Shown: piece after piece, positions 61,070 to 64,000 of the stretch
Numbering within the stretch: position 1 is the stretch's first letter
Layout of the letters: the number at the start of each line of letters is the position of its first letter
NCBI RefSeq assembly: GCF_018224885.1
Contig: NZ_JAGTXB010000010.1
Location: 1 to 64,000 of the forward strand
Length of the DNA stretch: 64,000 nt
Direction: 5' to 3'
Origin: Chitinophaga hostae
GTDB taxonomy: Bacteria > Bacteroidota > Bacteroidia > Chitinophagales > Chitinophagaceae
Notes under the pieces: model-generated
What the model saw: only the letters and a program-made list of their open reading frames with translations
What the model was told of the DNA's origin: nothing
Databases searched by the model: none
Made by a program: the position numbers and the translations under genes

Positions 61070-61579
61070 ATGAAATCATTTATTATTGCCGCCGGTTGTT
61101 TTTTGTTAGCTGCAACAGCAGTAAGCGCACAGGACAAATGTTTACGTGAGTTTCGTAACAAATACCGCGGTGCAGCAGAAACGCATACAGTAGGACTGGG
61201 CTCGTTTTCCATGAGATTGGCCGGCTGGTGCCTTTCCTTTGATGATAGTGATACTGACGCCACTGCCATTAAACATGCATTGAAAAATGTACGCCGTGTA
61301 AAGATATACACCATTTCTAACGTAAACGGCACTACGGTAAGCAACGACGATATCGCCGATTTAAAAAGCAACCTGCAGAGAAATGAAAACTTTGACCTGC
61401 TAATGGAAGTAAGAGATAAGGGCAGCCTGGTTCATATACTCAATAAAGGAAAGGATGATGAGCTGGGTAATGTGGTAATGCTGGTGCAGGATCAAGAGGA
61501 ATTTGTTATTGTAAACCTGCAAACCACCTTAAAGATTGCCGAGATCAATAGCCTGATCCGCCAGTTTGCTTCCAACTGA
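61070..61579 (+). CDS. DUF4252 protein (second copy)
   Basis: 169 residues with a signal peptide (MKSFIIAAGCFLLAATAVSA). The core matches the upstream gene (RRVKIYTISNVNG, DELGNVVMLVQDQEEFVIV). The N-terminal half differs in having two cysteines (DKCLREF, AGWCLSF). Paralogues arising by local duplication, encoded in one operon with the ECF system. Confidence 0.9.
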   Translation: MKSFIIAAGCFLLAATAVSAQDKCLREFRNKYRGAAETHTVGLGSFSMRLAGWCLSFDDSDTDATAIKHALKNVRRVKIYTISNVNGTTVSNDDIADLKSNLQRNENFDLLMEVRDKGSLVHILNKGKDDELGNVVMLVQDQEEFVIVNLQTTLKIAEINSLIRQFASN

Positions 61580-61586
61580 TCCCTTT

Positions 61587-61874
61587 CTACCTGATCATCA
61601 CTTCTTTTACAATGTTCTCCCCGAGCATTTCATTCACCAGCTTGATGATCTTGTCTTTCGAATAAGTCAATTCCTGTTTTAGTGGCGCCACTGTTGTAGT
61701 AACGATCAATTTATTATCGATCAGTTGTATACTCTGTGTGTACCTGGCAATCGTTTTGCCCATCAGTTTCTCCCAGTTATCCTGGATGCGTACCTCTATC
61801 AGGCGGGGTTTCATCCTGCTCTTATTCATAAATTCCCTGAGGGCATCTCCGATACTGGTAGTTCCGTGGCGCAT
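61587..61874 (-). CDS. DUF721 protein
   Basis: 95 residues from the inner ATG at 61874 (MRHGTTSIGDALREFMNKSR); a start at 61910 would add 12 residues that look unlike the family. DUF721 proteins (often called DciA-like) are small and basic with a KH-like domain: the conserved WEKLMGKTIARYTQSIQLI is visible. In some bacteria the family loads the replicative helicase. The gene sits close to recF, as in other Bacteroidota and Proteobacteria; a family A repeat lies between them. Confidence 0.88.
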   Translation of the reverse strand: MRHGTTSIGDALREFMNKSRMKPRLIEVRIQDNWEKLMGKTIARYTQSIQLIDNKLIVTTTVAPLKQELTYSKDKIIKLVNEMLGENIVKEVMIR

Positions 61875-61910
61875 GGCGCGAAGGTAGGAAAAAAATAGCG
61901 GTTGGCCCAT

Positions 61911-62002
61911 TAGCGATTAGCTTTTAGAAAATGCAGCGAAGAACATGAGATGTTGATCTTCGCTGCATTTTCTAAAAGCTAAAAGCTAACTGCTAATCGC
62001 TA
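61911..62002. repeat. family A hairpin repeat, copy 5 (complete)
   Basis: Left arm TAGCGATTAGCTTTTAG plus AAAATGCAGCGAAGA (61911-61942); right arm TCTTCGCTGCATTTTC plus TAAAAGCT (61957-61980), then GCTAATCGCTA (61992-62002) after an 11-nt insertion. It lies between DUF721 and recF and supplies the recF stop codon (61986-61988). Confidence 0.88.
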
Positions 62003-63071
62003 TTAATTGTATCTCGGTTTCGGTTCCCTGGAAGGCTTGTTGAAGGCGGGCTGCATGTGTATCGGTAATAAACACCTGGCCGTAGTTATCACTGGCTACC
62101 AGTGCAATTAAACGGGTAACGCGTTCCTGGTCCAGTTTTTCAAATACGTCGTCGAGCAGCAGGAGAGGCGGGAAGTGCTTATGCTGACGGATTACTTCAA
62201 ACTGGGCCAGTTTGAGTGCAAATAAAAAGCTTTTGCGCTGTCCCTGTGAGGCGCTGGCTTTCATAAGGTGATCATCCAGTAAAAAAAGAAGATCATCGCG
62301 GTGAATACCGGTGGTAGTACGTTGCAGCTGCATATCGCGGTAGCGGGCATTGTTCAGCTGGACGGCATAATCTTCTTCCTGCAGTGTGCATTGGTATTGG
62401 ATATTCACTATTTCGTGTGTGCCGGCTATATAATCATACAGTTGCTGTACTTTCGGGATAAAGGTTTGCAGAAAGGCCCGCCGGGTTTCGTATACCGGAA
62501 TGCCATGCATGACCAGCTGGAGGTCAAACACGTCCAGGAGGCTGTCCTGGTTTTGCCCGGTGGCGGCCATATTTTTCAGGAGGCTATTCCTTTGTACCAA
62601 TATTTTCTGGTAGACGATCAGGTGATCGAGGTAGTCGGGATACAGCTGCGATAGCAGGCTATCGAGCCATTTGCGCCGTTCCTCGCTGCCACCCAGTATA
62701 ATTTCCGCATCGTCCGGGGCTATCATTACGGCAGGGAACTGGCCGATATGGCGGGAGAAGCGATCGTATTTATCGTCATTCAGGCTGATCTCCTTTTTCC
62801 CTTCTTTTACAGTACATACAATTTTTTCCGCTTGTTTATTCTTATCTAGTACGCCTTCTATGCGGAACCCGTTGGTCTGGTATTGGGTATTCTGACTTTC
62901 ACTGCGGGTAAAATAGCTGCGGGTAAAACAGAGATAGTAGATGGCGTCCAGTAGGTTGGTCTTGCCTGCACCGTTCCGGCCGGTAATCCCTACAACCCTG
63001 TTATGGAAGGTAAAGGTCTCCTGCGTGTAATTTTTGAACTGGACGAGTGATATTTTATTTATATACAGCAA
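61986..63071 (-). CDS. recF: RecF DNA replication and repair protein
   Basis: 361 residues. Walker A GRNGAGKTNLLDA (31-43), ABC-type signature KASASQGQRKSFLFALKLAQ, and Walker B PPLLLLDDVFEKLDQER. RecF binds gapped DNA with RecO and RecR to load RecA. The start at 63071 (MLYINKISLVQFKN) is supported by a -7 box 30 nt upstream. The stop codon lies in a family A repeat. Confidence 0.95.
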   Translation of the reverse strand: MLYINKISLVQFKNYTQETFTFHNRVVGITGRNGAGKTNLLDAIYYLCFTRSYFTRSESQNTQYQTNGFRIEGVLDKNKQAEKIVCTVKEGKKEISLNDDKYDRFSRHIGQFPAVMIAPDDAEIILGGSEERRKWLDSLLSQLYPDYLDHLIVYQKILVQRNSLLKNMAATGQNQDSLLDVFDLQLVMHGIPVYETRRAFLQTFIPKVQQLYDYIAGTHEIVNIQYQCTLQEEDYAVQLNNARYRDMQLQRTTTGIHRDDLLFLLDDHLMKASASQGQRKSFLFALKLAQFEVIRQHKHFPPLLLLDDVFEKLDQERVTRLIALVASDNYGQVFITDTHAARLQQAFQGTETEIQLIAISS

Positions 63072-63101
63072 AGAAAAAAGTTATGCGTAATTAATAATAT
63101 G

Positions 63102-63109
63102 CAAAAATA
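63102..63109 (-). promoter_or_regulatory. -7 box for recF
   Basis: Reads TATTTTTG on the minus strand; about 26 nt from the predicted start of transcription to the recF start codon. Confidence 0.45.
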
Positions 63110-63255
63110 ATTGTCTTTATAAGTGTTAAAGAACCGCACTAATCGGAACTTCCCTGCGATTCAGGTGCAATTAAATGCAAAACTGTTTGAAATTGATGAA
63201 TTTGCATAATTTAATGGGAATTAGAATTGATATTTATATTTTACGATTTTCCTGT

Positions 63256-63263
63256 TATATTTG
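63256..63263 (+). promoter_or_regulatory. -7 box for pdhA
   Basis: TATATTTG, 18 nt upstream of the GTG at 63282. A TTG lies 26 nt further upstream, longer than usual. Confidence 0.45.
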
Positions 63264-63281
63264 CGAACAAATTTAGAAAGA

Positions 63282-64000
63282 GTGCAAACTAAAACAGACG
63301 TGAAGACGAAATTCACCAAAGAGACATATCTGTACTGGTATGAATTGATGCTTTTGCTGCGCCGCTTTGAAGAAAAGACAGGCCAATTGTATGGGATGCA
63401 GAAGATCCGTGGCTTTTGTCATTTGTACATAGGACAGGAAGCAATTGCTGCTGGTGCGATGACAGCGACCAAGCCGGAGGATAAATTCATCACGGCTTAC
63501 CGTGATCATGCGCTCGCAATAGCAAAGGGTATTTCCGCTAAAGCTTGTATGGCAGAACTGTATGGTAAAGCAACTGGTTGTTCGAAAGGAAAGGGAGGCA
63601 GCATGCACTTTTTCTCTAAAGAGCACGGGTTCTTCGGTGGCCATGGTATTGTTGGAGCTCAGATAGGCACTGGTGCCGGACTGGCGCTCGCAGAGCAGTA
63701 CAAGGGAACAGACAACGTAGTGTTGTGTTTCTTCGGTGATGGAGCTGCCCGCCAGGGTATGTTGCATGAAACCTTCAACATGGCGATGACCTGGAAGCTC
63801 CCGGTAATTTTCATTTGTGAAAACAACATGTACGCCATGGGTACTTCTGTAGAACGTACCTCCAACGTATTGGATATTTATAAATTGGCTGATGCCTACG
63901 AAATGCCTGCCGATTCTATCGACGGTATGAGCTGCGAAGCTGTGCATGATGGTATCGAAAGAGCTGTTAAGCGTGGTCGCGAAAATGGCGGTCCAACGTT
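63282..64000 (+). CDS. pdhA: pyruvate dehydrogenase E1 component alpha subunit (partial)
   Basis: 239 residues visible; the gene runs off the right edge of the window. No ATG precedes the conserved start, so GTG at 63282 is chosen (63300 is the alternative). Diagnostic segments: TYLYWYELMLLLRRFEEKTG, FCHLYIGQEAIAAGA, and the thiamine-diphosphate motif GDGAARQGMLHETFNMA. The sequence belongs to the alpha subunit of the heterotetrameric E1 (also acetoin-type) that decarboxylates pyruvate in the PDH complex. Its partner beta subunit should follow outside the window. Confidence 0.93.
   Translation, partial: MQTKTDVKTKFTKETYLYWYELMLLLRRFEEKTGQLYGMQKIRGFCHLYIGQEAIAAGAMTATKPEDKFITAYRDHALAIAKGISAKACMAELYGKATGCSKGKGGSMHFFSKEHGFFGGHGIVGAQIGTGAGLALAEQYKGTDNVVLCFFGDGAARQGMLHETFNMAMTWKLPVIFICENNMYAMGTSVERTSNVLDIYKLADAYEMPADSIDGMSCEAVHDGIERAVKRGRENGGPT

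Noticed and set aside
1..64000. tRNA, rRNA or transposase genes
   Set aside because: None could be identified by eye; absence in a 64-kb window is not unusual.

Overview
The window is chromosomal DNA from a Bacteroidota bacterium, most likely a Chitinophaga or close relative in the Chitinophagaceae. The evidence is two SusC/RagA-type TonB-linked receptors each preceded by an ECF sigma factor and a FecR anti-sigma factor, a SusD lipoprotein, many DUF families typical of the phylum (DUF4142, DUF4252, DUF3276, DUF2911, BT_3928-like DoxX), weak Shine-Dalgarno signals, and repeated -7 boxes of the Bacteroidota type TAnnTTTG. The assignment rests on protein recognition only. No rRNA, tRNA, CRISPR array, phage or transposase gene was found.

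Layout. 1-4.5 kb: a short lipoprotein, a secreted esterase-like hydrolase, an SPFH-GYF protein paired with a zinc-ribbon membrane protein, and a DUF4142 lipoprotein. 4.5-8.9 kb (minus strand): a stress locus with YceI, a glyoxalase-fold ring-cleaving dioxygenase, a carboxylesterase, OsmC, a small Fe-S protein, a GNAT protein and a split YeeE/YedE sulfur transporter. 9.1-13.9 kb: a TolC/HlyD/ABC-2/ABC-2 export operon with no ATPase gene. 13.9-27.9 kb: mostly housekeeping genes (a DEDDh exonuclease-GIY-YIG fusion, purC, an MsbA-like ABC exporter, a DUF3276 protein, pgi, a TspO-like protein, prfB with a programmed frameshift, the P5C dehydrogenase pruA, a BCP peroxiredoxin, pyrR, pyrB). 28-33 kb: ECF-FecR-SusC without SusD, with a divergent DSL-hexad repeat protein. 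34.6-45.9 kb: ECF-FecR-SusC-SusD, followed by a separately promoted operon of a PIG-L deacetylase, two tiny membrane proteins and a sodium/solute symporter. Together these could take an N-acylated glycan-like ligand from the cell surface to the cytoplasm. 46-51 kb: a DUF2911 protein and a NarL-type two-component system with a separate seven-helix membrane protein, divergent from a two-domain beta-sandwich protein, with two copies of a palindrome between them. 51-64 kb: xerD, ndk, nrnA, FKBP, cdaA-folP, a BT_3928-like DoxX protein, a DppB-type permease, an ECF/anti-sigma/DUF4252 operon, a DUF721 protein, recF and the start of the pyruvate dehydrogenase E1 alpha gene.

The most unusual features lie between genes. 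At least three families of long hairpin-forming repeats sit at gene ends: (A) elements built on AATGCAGCGAAGA with AGCTAAAAGC flanks, five copies, three of which supply the stop codon of a neighbouring gene; (B) two elements of about 200 bp with ends TTGCCCAGGATTAAACTG; (C) two elements containing ATTACGAA. There is also a 53-bp perfect inverted repeat joining two convergent genes. Other points worth checking are prfB with UAA instead of the usual UGA at its shift site, two overlapping micro-ORFs coupled to the symporter, the DSL repeat protein, and -7 boxes placed so close to three start codons that leaderless transcripts are predicted.
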